From G963692885 sp964657395 (GTDB taxonomy: Bacteria > Acidobacteriota > Terriglobia > Terriglobales > Acidobacteriaceae): DNA of 47,234 bases. This document shows positions 24,097 to 32,488 of this stretch, piece by piece; the stretch's first letter is position 1, and every line of letters begins with the position of its first letter. The notes under the pieces are model-generated. The model ran no database searches. It was not told the DNA's origin and saw only the letters and a program-made list of their open reading frames with translations. The stretch spans positions 1-47,234 of the forward strand of contig CAZZUX010000015.1 in the NCBI GenBank assembly GCA_964657395.1, in the 5' to 3' direction. The translations under genes were made by a program, and so were the position numbers.

Positions 24097-24960
24097 ATGC
24101 CAAGGCGCATACCAGCCGCTCTCATGTCCGCCTGCCTGCTGGCCGGCGTATGCACCTATGTGCTTGGTCGGAAGATGAAAACAGCTGGCAGCGCCGGTCA
24201 GGTGCAGATGATTCGCTACGTTACTCCCGCTAGACTCCTTGAACCAGGCCAGGTTCTCGAAGCGACGGATCTAGCCTGGATGCAATGGCCGGCTTTAGAC
24301 GCGGTCAGCGGTGCATTTGCAAGTGCCGATGGCTTGCTGGGGCGAGTTGTATTGGCCTCCGTTGGTCCTGGACAGCCCTTGCTTGAAGGCGAGCTTGCAG
24401 AAGCCGGTACGAGTAGTGGATTGTCGAGTGGCATTCCGAAAGGTATGCGGGCGGTGGCCTTGCGTTCCGACGAGATCGCCGGCGTGGCGGGCTTCCTTGC
24501 GCCAGGTTCGCGGGTCGACGTTCTTGTGACCTATCATGACGAGCGTTCATCACAACCGGTAACTGCCACGGTGCTTGTAGACGTTAGAGTTCTGGCCGCA
24601 GGCCAACAAGTCAAACCAGATCCAACTGGCAAACCTGCCACTGCCACCGTTGTGACACTCTTGCTTGATCCCATGGAAGCAGAGCGGGCAGTGCTTGCCA
24701 GCGCGCAGGGATCGGTACATTTCGTGTTGCGCAATAACTTGGACCCCGGGAAAATCATGAGTGCACCAGTCTCCGCTGCAAACTTGAATGGTCCTTCGTT
24801 TGCTGCATCCTCCAACCCGCACCCTCTTCTGCCAGGTTTCGATCCGTTTCACTCCTTAAGCAAATCGCCTCAGCAACAGCTACCGCCGGCTGCCAGGATT
24901 CAAACTGTATACGGGGACGGCACTGGCAACGCTGCGGCAGCTAAAGCGGAGCAGCCATGA
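24097..24960 (+). CDS. cpaB: Flp pilus assembly protein CpaB/RcpC
   Basis: Periplasmic pilus-assembly protein. An N-terminal membrane anchor (ALMSACLLAGVCTYVLG) is followed by a SAF-like domain (TPARLLEPGQVLEATDLAWM and GRVVLASVGPGQPLLEGEL) and the RcpC part with GMRAVALRSDEIAGVAGFLA and PGSRVDVLVTY. The Pro/Ala/Gln-rich tail is probably flexible. The frame extends to a GTG at 24055, but the ATG at 24097 (or GTG at 24088) puts the anchor at the N-terminus and avoids a long overlap with cpaA. The gene ends in ATGA shared with cpaC. Confidence 0.9.
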   Translation: MPRRIPAALMSACLLAGVCTYVLGRKMKTAGSAGQVQMIRYVTPARLLEPGQVLEATDLAWMQWPALDAVSGAFASADGLLGRVVLASVGPGQPLLEGELAEAGTSSGLSSGIPKGMRAVALRSDEIAGVAGFLAPGSRVDVLVTYHDERSSQPVTATVLVDVRVLAAGQQVKPDPTGKPATATVVTLLLDPMEAERAVLASAQGSVHFVLRNNLDPGKIMSAPVSAANLNGPSFAASSNPHPLLPGFDPFHSLSKSPQQQLPPAARIQTVYGDGTGNAAAAKAEQP

Positions 24961-26531
24961 TAGTGACACCCAGTGCATTGCCGAGCCTCCGGAAACATCT
25001 TCTGCTTCTAACCAACCTGATATTCGTCTTCGCGATGGAAGCACAAGTGAAGGCTCCTCGCTACTCAGAGCCTGTCTTACCTGCCAGCGATTGGACGGAA
25101 CACGTCAAAGCTCCTCTAGAGAAAAGCAGCAATGCGGAAATGGTTCACCTCGTCATTGGAAAATCCATAGTCTTTACTACCGAGAGGCCGCTACGCAGGA
25201 TCTATGTTGGAGATCACAAGGTACTATCCGCCTATTCTTCGGGGTCAAGGGAAGAGATCATTTCTGCTAAAGGCTACGGCGTAAGTACGCTCATCCTCTG
25301 GGACGTGCTGGACCGGCGCACTGTCTACACTGTTTCCGCCGATCTTGACACTGAAAGTCTAACGCAGGCACTTGTTTCCGCACTTCCGGGAGCGAGGATG
25401 TCCGTCACAGCAAGCGGCGACCGAGTGTTTCTATCTGGAACTGTAAGTTCAGACATTGAAGTGGAACAGGCAGCGAAGATCGCTACTGCGTTTACCAAGG
25501 ATGTCATCAATGCCTTACGGGTTCAGTCCATACACGGACGCCAGGTAGAGCTGAAACTTCGAATCGTGGAGGTGGACCGCAGCCGCTTGGAACAGTACGG
25601 CGTCAACTTCTTTGCACTCGGCTCGAGCACACTTGGCAACAGCTCGACTCAGCAATTTGCAACAACTGTGATTCCTGCCACCACTGCACAATCCACACCG
25701 TCAGTCAGCGATCCCCTCAACCTGCTGCTCTACAGCAGCAAACTGAATGCCGGGGTAACAATCAAGGATCTCGAGCAGAAGCAGGTTCTGCAAGTGCTCG
25801 CCGAGCCAACTTTGACCACCATGAGCGGTATGCCGGCGCGCTTTCTCTCGGGCGGAGAGTTTCCCTTACCGATCGTGCAGGGTGGCACCGGCAATTCGAC
25901 AGCGATCACAATCGTGTTCAAGCCGTATGGTGTCAAGGTCGACTTCACTCCCACTGCGAACCCCGACGGGACAATCAGACTCAAGGTAGCGCCTGAAGTA
26001 AGCGCGCTGGACTACACCAATGCTGTCACGATATCCGGTTTTACAATCCCCGCGCTTTCCACGCGGCGCGCAGAAACAGAAGTAGAACTTCTCGACGGTC
26101 AAAGTTTCGTCATCTCCGGCTTGCTCGATCATCGGACTACAGACAATCTTTCTCGAATGCCGGGTATCGCCAGCGTTCCCATACTCGGTCAGCTTTTCAA
26201 GTCGAAGGGCATCACACATTCAACCATTGAACTTGTAGTACTGGTGACCGCGACGGTCGTAGATCCTCTCGCCCATGATAGGCCAGTCGTCGAGCCGAAA
26301 ATGGTCATTCCCAACCTCGACTCACGTCGTTTCGACATTGACGTCGCTGGGCATTCAAAAAGCGTCGCACCAGTGTTGAAAGCTAAACCACCTGCACTTT
26401 CCTCACTGCCACCTGCTCCCTATGCGAATACCCCTTCAACCCAGAACCGCATCGCTGCGACCGACCAGCCGGTGGCAGGCTCCGGCGGAAAAGCATCCGC
26501 AAATCTGTCCGGAGAATCTCGACAGCCATGA
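24957..26531 (+). CDS. cpaC: Tad pilus secretin CpaC/RcpA
   Basis: Outer-membrane secretin through which the Flp pilus leaves the cell. An N-terminal signal-like segment (HLLLLTNLIFVFAMEA) precedes the pilus-type N domain (IGKSIVFTTERPLRRIYVGD), a BON/N1-like domain (VSDIEVEQAAKI region) and the secretin core (QVLQVLAEPTLTTMSG, PARFLSGGEFPLPIVQ, YGVKVDFTPTANPDGTIRL and DGQSFVISGLLDH, ending in IPILGQLFKSK-like VPILGQLFKSKG). A Pro/Ala/Ser-rich tail of about 90 residues follows. Start and stop both overlap their neighbours by ATGA, so translation is coupled from cpaB to cpaE. Confidence 0.93.
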   Translation: MIVTPSALPSLRKHLLLLTNLIFVFAMEAQVKAPRYSEPVLPASDWTEHVKAPLEKSSNAEMVHLVIGKSIVFTTERPLRRIYVGDHKVLSAYSSGSREEIISAKGYGVSTLILWDVLDRRTVYTVSADLDTESLTQALVSALPGARMSVTASGDRVFLSGTVSSDIEVEQAAKIATAFTKDVINALRVQSIHGRQVELKLRIVEVDRSRLEQYGVNFFALGSSTLGNSSTQQFATTVIPATTAQSTPSVSDPLNLLLYSSKLNAGVTIKDLEQKQVLQVLAEPTLTTMSGMPARFLSGGEFPLPIVQGGTGNSTAITIVFKPYGVKVDFTPTANPDGTIRLKVAPEVSALDYTNAVTISGFTIPALSTRRAETEVELLDGQSFVISGLLDHRTTDNLSRMPGIASVPILGQLFKSKGITHSTIELVVLVTATVVDPLAHDRPVVEPKMVIPNLDSRRFDIDVAGHSKSVAPVLKAKPPALSSLPPAPYANTPSTQNRIAATDQPVAGSGGKASANLSGESRQP

Positions 26532-27790
26532 AATCATCTTCCGCTGAAAACAACCCGGTCACCTACGCCATCTTCACCATCTGCGCTGAGCCGGAACTGC
26601 TGAATGCAACACTTACTGCAACCGAACAGTTACCCCAGGCATTTTTCGCAGGCGAGTTCCGGGACTACTTTACCGCTGACAGGCGTCCGCAGTTTTCACA
26701 CTCTATCAAGGCTGCGCGCGCTTGCCTCGCGCTGGTTGATTTTGACCGGGATGTAGAGCTGGCATTAAAAACCACGGAGCGTCTTCACCAGATATTTGGA
26801 AGCCGTATACGTGTCATTGCCGTTGCCCGACAGCTTCCTTCAAGCCTTCTGCTGCGCGCTACCCGGGTCGGTTGCTCCGATTTTCTCCCGATGCCCCCTA
26901 GTACCATTGAATTAGCGGATTCTATTCGACGGTTCCAGCAATCGATCGTTGTCAATCCGCTAGCCCAGGCAAGCGTAGGACGAGTACTTGCCTTCTTCGG
27001 CGCCAAGGGCGGCGTAGGAACGACGGCACTGGCAGTACACCTAGCTAGTCGCCTGGTTCTCATCCACGGAAAGAAGACGCTGCTGATCGATCATAAGCAT
27101 CAGCTGGGCCACGTTGCGCTCTACCTGGGTTTGAGTGACACCCAATATCACTTCGACGAATTGCTGAGGAACGTAGACCGGCTGGATAGTGAGTTGTTGA
27201 ATGGTTTCACCATTCGCCACTCAAGCGGGCTCGATGTCATAGCTTCTCCCGAGATCGCAGGTGCCCACTATCAAAGCAAGGGGGACGAACTGGAGCGGGT
27301 GATGGACTTCCTGCGCAGCGAGTACGACTATATCGTCATCGATTCCTCGGTCGAGTACCAGGACAGCAAAATGTCCCTGATGTCGGAAGCAGACGAGGTC
27401 TATCTAGTGTCTACTCCGGATGTTGCTGCGCTTCGCGATCTTGCTCGGCTTGCCGAGCATATTGGACTTACTCCTTCAGCTTCCGGAAAGTTACGCCTGA
27501 TCGTCAATCGATCCACTGCCAGTGATTCGCTTACCGCAGAGCAGATCCAGAACGCGGTCCGGTTCCCGGTCTCCAGTACTGTACCGAATAACTATGGCGA
27601 GTTGCTTCGTGCAATCAACCAGGGAGAACCGATCTCGCCTCTTCGAAAATCTGAATTTAATCGAGCCATCGCGATCATAGCCAGGCTAGTCGTCGAAATG
27701 AGCCAAGTGCGCGAAATAAGTGACAAGCCACCAAAAAGGTTCAGGAGCCTAGCATTCTGGAATCGCTCGTCCAGTGTCCCCAGCAGCTGA
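26528..27790 (+). CDS. cpaE: Pilus assembly ATPase CpaE/TadZ (MinD/ParA-like)
   Basis: Localisation factor that places the Tad machine at the cell pole or membrane in studied species. The N-terminal ~130 residues look like a degenerate receiver domain (LVDFDRDVELALKTTERLHQ). The C-terminal part is a MinD/ParA-type ATPase with GAKGGVGTTALAVHLASRL, where Thr replaces the P-loop Lys while the signature Lys of KGGVG is kept, as is common in TadZ. It also has LLIDHKHQLGHVALYLG and DYIVIDSSVEYQD. The ATG overlaps the cpaC stop. Confidence 0.9.
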   Translation: MKSSSAENNPVTYAIFTICAEPELLNATLTATEQLPQAFFAGEFRDYFTADRRPQFSHSIKAARACLALVDFDRDVELALKTTERLHQIFGSRIRVIAVARQLPSSLLLRATRVGCSDFLPMPPSTIELADSIRRFQQSIVVNPLAQASVGRVLAFFGAKGGVGTTALAVHLASRLVLIHGKKTLLIDHKHQLGHVALYLGLSDTQYHFDELLRNVDRLDSELLNGFTIRHSSGLDVIASPEIAGAHYQSKGDELERVMDFLRSEYDYIVIDSSVEYQDSKMSLMSEADEVYLVSTPDVAALRDLARLAEHIGLTPSASGKLRLIVNRSTASDSLTAEQIQNAVRFPVSSTVPNNYGELLRAINQGEPISPLRKSEFNRAIAIIARLVVEMSQVREISDKPPKRFRSLAFWNRSSSVPSS

Positions 27791-27829
27791 TAAGTATCGC
27801 AATCACGTCATAGCAGCGAGGAGTATTCG

Positions 27830-29188
27830 ATGTCGGAAATGCGCATGTTTCTCACACCTCGGGAAAGGTCAGCCGCGCCGGCCGAATCGAGGACCGCCGC
27901 TTCACTCACTGATGTGGCGAGACATTCGCTTAAGACCGCTGTTCATCAAGAACTGCTCAAGCGCCTCGACCTGGAACGATTGATTGCCATTCAGGCTGAT
28001 CCAGAAGTTGGTCGGCAGCGCCTTCTTGTCATTATTCTGCAACTGGTGGGCGAACAGGACGTTCCGATGAGCGCGGTTGATCGCGATCAGATCGCAGGGG
28101 AGGTCCTGGATGAAGTCTTTGGTCTTGGACCGTTAGAACCGCTGCTGAAGGATCCGACGGTCTCCGATGTGTTGGTGAATACCTACAAAAGTGTTTACGT
28201 TGAGCGACGTGGCATTCTCGAGAAGACTGCTGTCTCCTTCCGAGACGAAGCGCACTTGATGCACATCATTGACAAGATCGTGTCGGCAGTCGGTCGGCGC
28301 ATCGATGAATCCTCTCCGATGGTCGATGCAAGACTGCTCGACGGGTCTCGGGTCAACATCATCATTCCGCCGCTTGCTGTGGATGGTCCGCTGCTTTCCA
28401 TCCGCCGGTTTAGCCAGAAGCCGATGCTGGCAGATGACCTGCTTCGTCATAGGACCCTCATTCCCCAGATGCTTGGCGTTCTCCGATCTGCCGTCCAGGC
28501 CCGGCTGAACATACTAGTCTCCGGCGGTACCGGCGCAGGCAAAACAACCCTGCTCAACATACTTTCCGGCTACATCTCTCCCGCCGAGCGTATCGTCACG
28601 ATCGAAGATTCAGCCGAACTGCAGATCAAGCAGGAGCATGTCGTGCGGCTGGAATGCAGGCCGGCTAACCTTGAAGGACGCGGAGCAATCCGACAGCGCG
28701 AACTTGTCATCAATGCACTGCGCATGCGTCCCGATCGCATCATCCTCGGAGAGTGCCGCGGTGAAGAAGCGCTCGACATGCTCCAGGCCATGAATACTGG
28801 GCATGACGGCTCGATCACCACGGTTCATGCCAACACACCTAGAGATGCGATTGCCAGGCTCGAGACCATGTCCGCAATGGGCACAATAACGCTTCCCGAG
28901 CGTGCCCTGCGTGCGCAGATCGCCTCCGCTATCGACGTTATCGTGCAGATCTCGCGCATGAGTGACGGCAGCCGTAGGGTCACCCACATCTCCGAGGTGA
29001 CTGGCATGAGCGGTGACACGATCAGCCTGCAGGATATCTTTGTGTTCGAACGGCAAGGTCTGGCGAGCAATGGAAAGGTGCACGGGCTGTTTCGCGCTAC
29101 CGGCATCGTGCCCAAGTTTACGGACGCGTTGATTGCCGCTGGCATTCCGCTGTCGCTGAACTTGATGGACCACTCGGTTGAGGTGTAG
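27830..29188 (+). CDS. cpaF: Tad pilus motor ATPase CpaF/TadA
   Basis: Hexameric secretion ATPase that drives Flp assembly at the inner membrane. Seen: GLGPLEPLLKDPTVSDVLVN in the N-domain, Walker A GGTGAGKTT with K238, the Asp box VTIEDSAELQ, the Walker B-type RPDRIILGECRGEEALDML and the His box GHDGSITTVHANTPRDA. All catalytic parts are intact and the length (452) is normal. GAGGAG lies 7 bases before the ATG. It sits between cpaE and tadB in the standard order. Confidence 0.96.
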   Translation: MSEMRMFLTPRERSAAPAESRTAASLTDVARHSLKTAVHQELLKRLDLERLIAIQADPEVGRQRLLVIILQLVGEQDVPMSAVDRDQIAGEVLDEVFGLGPLEPLLKDPTVSDVLVNTYKSVYVERRGILEKTAVSFRDEAHLMHIIDKIVSAVGRRIDESSPMVDARLLDGSRVNIIIPPLAVDGPLLSIRRFSQKPMLADDLLRHRTLIPQMLGVLRSAVQARLNILVSGGTGAGKTTLLNILSGYISPAERIVTIEDSAELQIKQEHVVRLECRPANLEGRGAIRQRELVINALRMRPDRIILGECRGEEALDMLQAMNTGHDGSITTVHANTPRDAIARLETMSAMGTITLPERALRAQIASAIDVIVQISRMSDGSRRVTHISEVTGMSGDTISLQDIFVFERQGLASNGKVHGLFRATGIVPKFTDALIAAGIPLSLNLMDHSVEV

Positions 29189-29193
29189 CGCGC

Positions 29194-30168
29194 ATGCTCG
29201 CACATCTGCTGCCGCTTACATTCTTCGTCATCTTTATCTTGACCTTCTTCATCTTGTTGGTCGCTACCAAGACTTCGCACGTAGAGCAGGCCGTGGTAGT
29301 ACGCCTTAGAGCCATACGCAATCCCCAACGATCGCTGGCCAGCGACAGCGAAGAACTTGAACTCGACAGCGGGCACACTCGCGGTCTTGCCCATCGACTT
29401 GGAGTGTACCTGCGGCAGTATCGTATTTCGGCCGGCATGGAGGAACTGCTGCTCCAGGCCGACAGCCAACGCACGGCCGGCGAGTTTGCTCTTACAAGTC
29501 TCACCTCTGCGGCCCTGACATGCCTGACCGTCCTTCTTGTGTGGCCGTCCTTTGTGCATGGTTTGCTTGCAGTCGCTGCCGGTCTGATGCTGCCGTGGTC
29601 ATACACGGCTAACAAGCGGCGGAGACGGCTGCAGGCCATGATGATTTCACTGCCCGACGCGTCCGACCTGATGGCTCGCGCGATGCGTGCCGGTCATTCA
29701 CTGACCCAGGCGATCGAGATCATGGGTCTTCAGGCACCTCCACCTCTGGCGGCAGAATTCGCGAGAGTATTTCAGCAGCAGACCCTGGGGGTACCTCTGC
29801 GGGAGGTGCTTGTCGAGCTTGGCAGGAGGGTGCCTTCACGCGATCTGCAGTTCCTGATCACAGCAATCATGGTGCAGCGGGAAACCGGCGGGGATCTGGC
29901 CGAAATACTCGACCGTACCGCCCAACTGCTTCGTGAGCGGATCAGGGTCAAAGGTGAAGTGCAGGTCTACACTGCGCAGGGTCGGCTCACCGGCTGGATC
30001 CTGGCACTGCTCCCTGTAGCACTTTTGCTGCTGATCAGTCTTTTTAGCCCCGATTACTCGCGCATTCTCTTTCACGATCCCATTGGCCGCAGGCTGCTCC
30101 TCGGCGGTGGCGTCTTCATCGCGACAGGGGCTTTCGTCATCAGCCGAATCGTCAGAATAGAGCTTTGA
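29194..30168 (+). CDS. tadB: Tad pilus inner-membrane platform protein TadB
   Basis: GspF-type platform protein. An N-terminal helix (FFVIFILTFFILLVAT), a pair of helices near residues 105-130 and two at the C-terminus surround a cytoplasmic T2SSF domain with SLPDASDLMARAMRAGHSL, QQTLGVPLREVLVELGRRVP and FLITAIMVQRETGGDLAEIL, the hallmark of the family. It starts five bases after cpaF and pairs with TadC downstream. Confidence 0.94.
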   Translation: MLAHLLPLTFFVIFILTFFILLVATKTSHVEQAVVVRLRAIRNPQRSLASDSEELELDSGHTRGLAHRLGVYLRQYRISAGMEELLLQADSQRTAGEFALTSLTSAALTCLTVLLVWPSFVHGLLAVAAGLMLPWSYTANKRRRRLQAMMISLPDASDLMARAMRAGHSLTQAIEIMGLQAPPPLAAEFARVFQQQTLGVPLREVLVELGRRVPSRDLQFLITAIMVQRETGGDLAEILDRTAQLLRERIRVKGEVQVYTAQGRLTGWILALLPVALLLLISLFSPDYSRILFHDPIGRRLLLGGGVFIATGAFVISRIVRIEL

Positions 30169-30246
30169 TGAAGACGCAGAGGTATCTGACCTTCAGTCGT
30201 CTTTGCGCGGCAACGCTCGGAATGATCCTTGTGAGAAAGGCCGCAG

Positions 30247-31158
30247 ATGATGAACCTTCTTTATGTCATTTCTTCCGTCACTTTCATTTGCCTGTTTGGC
30301 ATGACGATCTACGCAATTCTTACCAGGGAAAACCCACGCAGCTTCAATCGGTTGATGCAGGTGACTCATTCAAGCGCCAGCCGGCAAGTTGAACGGGACA
30401 GTAGGGGCATACAGCGGCTGGCGGAGGGTTCTGCCGGTGCTGCTGCCTGGGTCCGAGCCCTTGTCGGCTTCCGCGAAAGCGGGAATCTTCATGACAGGTT
30501 GCTGCGTGCCGGTGCGAAGGACAGGATGGCAGCGGACATCTATCTTACTGCGCGGCTTGGAGGGCCACTGCTGGCCCTTGCTGTCGGCTTTCTCATACCT
30601 GGCCCTCACATCCTTTGGCTAACCGCCCTGCCATCTCTGGCCTACATTCTTCCGGATCTCCTCCTTGAGCGCCGAATCCGTAAACGGCGAGAGAGCTTTC
30701 GCGTTGGCATTCCCGATGTTGTCGATCTGTTAGTCATTTGTGTCGACGCTGGCCTCGGCCTGGATCAGGCACTGCAGCGCGTGGGGCTGGAGTTGGCAAA
30801 CAGTCATCCAGCCGTACAGGCGGAGTTCCTGACCATCAATAGGGAACAGCGAGCCGGCCGTCCTCGCGCAGATGCATGGCAGGCTATGGCTGCTCGGGTA
30901 CAGCTTGAGGAAGTGGACGCCATGATCAGTATGCTCATGCAGACCGAGAAGTTCGGAACACCCATCGCACGCGCACTCAGCACTTTTGCTGCTGGGATCC
31001 GCATGAAGCGCCGTCAGCAGGCAGAAGAAAAAGCGGCGAAGACAACTGTGAAGATTATCTTTCCACTGGTCATCTTTATATTTCCCGCAATTTTCATAGT
31101 CCTGTTAGGACCAGCAGCTTTAAAGATCATGCGAGGCATGTCCGGGGCCGGATTCTAG
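30247..31158 (+). CDS. tadC: Tad pilus inner-membrane platform protein TadC
   Basis: Second T2SSF platform protein of the pilus. An N-terminal helix (VISSVTFICLFGMTIYAIL), two central helices (LLALAVGFLIPGPHILWLTA region) and a C-terminal helix (IIFPLVIFIFPAIFIVLLG) flank the domain with GIPDVVDLLVICVDAGLGLD and EEVDAMISMLMQTEKFGTPI. GAGAAAG lies upstream of the first of two successive ATGs. The 78-base gap after tadB holds no other gene that I can support. It is the last recognisable tad gene; tadD and the minor pilin genes tadE/F/G are not in the window. Confidence 0.94.
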   Translation: MMNLLYVISSVTFICLFGMTIYAILTRENPRSFNRLMQVTHSSASRQVERDSRGIQRLAEGSAGAAAWVRALVGFRESGNLHDRLLRAGAKDRMAADIYLTARLGGPLLALAVGFLIPGPHILWLTALPSLAYILPDLLLERRIRKRRESFRVGIPDVVDLLVICVDAGLGLDQALQRVGLELANSHPAVQAEFLTINREQRAGRPRADAWQAMAARVQLEEVDAMISMLMQTEKFGTPIARALSTFAAGIRMKRRQQAEEKAAKTTVKIIFPLVIFIFPAIFIVLLGPAALKIMRGMSGAGF

Positions 31159-31176
31159 TCTGTACAAAGCCTTTCG

Positions 31177-31193
31177 ACAAACCTCAAGTTTGT
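31177..31193 (+). terminator. Possible terminator hairpin after tadC
   Basis: ACAAAC (31177-31182), a 5-base loop and GTTTGT (31188-31193), followed by a pyrimidine run TCTTCCT, lie 19 bases after the tadC stop. The stem is short and AT-rich, so termination would be weak. Confidence 0.3.
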
Positions 31194-31240
31194 TCTTCCT
31201 CGGCCGATGATGGCTACGAACGAGTGGATGGAGGAACGTC

Positions 31241-31333
31241 TTGCCGAACTTCTGGACAGTTGTTGTAACAGCCAGCGCGGCTTGCATCGCCTGGACAATC
31301 AGCTTTGTGAGTGGCGACGCCTGGCGTAATTGA
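31241..31333 (+). CDS. Possible 30-residue membrane peptide downstream of tadC
   Basis: A TTG at 31241 follows a strong ribosome binding sequence, GGAGGA, at five-base spacing. It opens a 30-codon frame whose product has one hydrophobic stretch (FWTVVVTASAACIAWTISFV) and a short polar end. The mix of a good ribosome binding site and a membrane-like segment is suggestive. A 40-codon frame in another phase (31207-31329) competes with it and has no ribosome binding site. It has no recognised family and could be chance. Confidence 0.25.
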   Translation: MPNFWTVVVTASAACIAWTISFVSGDAWRN

Positions 31334-31347
31334 ATCGAGCCTGCCAA

Positions 31348-32478
31348 TCACTGCTTTTTGAGACCAGGCTCGCCGGGATCATCAGGAAGCAACGTACCGC
31401 CTTCCTGTGACGATAGGTACGCTGCTTCGACCGTTCGCATCGTGTCAAGTGTGCTCTCAACACTGGTCGGGAGTTCCACCGTTTCTCCCACAATGAATCT
31501 CTGCAACGAGCCCATAGATCCGATAAATGCGTCCGGGAACCAGCTGCCGCTAATCGGTATATCCTGCATACCAATCGCGTTTTTAGCTGCAAAGGACAAA
31601 AAGTCTGGACGTCCCGTTGGGTAGTCGAGGTTTACCCCCATCTGCGCCCTCATTACTCCACGCGTCCCCTCCCATTGCACGTAGCTGTGCTGCACATTTG
31701 TGACCTTCTGATCGTGGTTCGTTGAGATCACTGCCCTGATCCACTCACCATAATCCAGGATGATCACACTTTTCGTTGCAGCCAATTCTGCAGTCAACGG
31801 ATTGCGCACGGTCTTTGCATAAACCTGAAGAGGATTACCCAGCCAGGAGCGAACCAGGTCTACATAGTGAATGCTGTGGTAAAGAATTTCGAGCCGCGGA
31901 GCACTGCGCAGAAATTCCCACAGTTCCCATGGCATGTAAGTGCTGACCTGCACCTCAATGTCATGCAGTTCGCCGATGACACCCTCGTCGTAGAGCGCAC
32001 GCGCGGCCAGCATCGCCGGACTCCATCGCAGCTGCAGGTTTACGGCTGCCTTCAATTTTTTGTCGTGACACAGCTTGACCGTCGCTCGCGCCTCCTCCAG
32101 TGTCTCGCCCATTGGTTTCTGCATGAGGACAGCCGAGCCGTCTGGGATCTGGGGCAGCACCTTCAATTGAGCATTCGCTGGTACGGCCAGATCATAGATA
32201 TGCAACTTCGAAGTTTCTAGACGCTGCAGGACAGAATGGATGGAGTCGCCAACTACTGGTATGCCGAACTCCCGAGCCAAGGCCGCAGCCTTACTGAGGT
32301 CTCGATCAAGTATCGCGGCAACGGGATAACCCGCTTTACGATAGGCGGGCAGATGAGCATCACGAACAATCCCACCTGCTCCAACCAGGATGATTGGAAT
32401 TGGTTGCCGCGGTTTGACGACAGGAGAAGAAGCTATTTTAAATAGGTCGCTCGGCGAATGTTCTTTGGGCACTTGCAT
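31348..32478 (-). CDS. Gfo/Idh/MocA-family oxidoreductase
   Basis: NAD(P)-dependent sugar or cyclitol dehydrogenase family. The N-terminal Rossmann motif is IILVGAGGIVRDAHLPAY, followed by LIHAVLQRL-type helices and the catalytic-region motif VLMQKPMGETLEEA (the EKP-like Lys). The C-terminal domain opens with NLQLRWSPAMLAARAL. There is no Tat signal, so the enzyme is cytosolic. It starts 10 bases after the GH29 gene stop and should share its transcript, which suggests that it oxidises or epimerises a sugar released by the secreted hydrolase. The actual substrate is unknown. Confidence 0.88.
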   Translation of the reverse strand: MQVPKEHSPSDLFKIASSPVVKPRQPIPIILVGAGGIVRDAHLPAYRKAGYPVAAILDRDLSKAAALAREFGIPVVGDSIHSVLQRLETSKLHIYDLAVPANAQLKVLPQIPDGSAVLMQKPMGETLEEARATVKLCHDKKLKAAVNLQLRWSPAMLAARALYDEGVIGELHDIEVQVSTYMPWELWEFLRSAPRLEILYHSIHYVDLVRSWLGNPLQVYAKTVRNPLTAELAATKSVIILDYGEWIRAVISTNHDQKVTNVQHSYVQWEGTRGVMRAQMGVNLDYPTGRPDFLSFAAKNAIGMQDIPISGSWFPDAFIGSMGSLQRFIVGETVELPTSVESTLDTMRTVEAAYLSSQEGGTLLPDDPGEPGLKKQ

Positions 32479-32488
32479 AACGATCCAT

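Noticed and set aside
26998..27050. Apparent loss of the P-loop Lys in CpaE (GVGTT)
   Set aside because: This variant is common in TadZ/CpaE proteins and the signature Lys is kept, so it is not a sign of decay.
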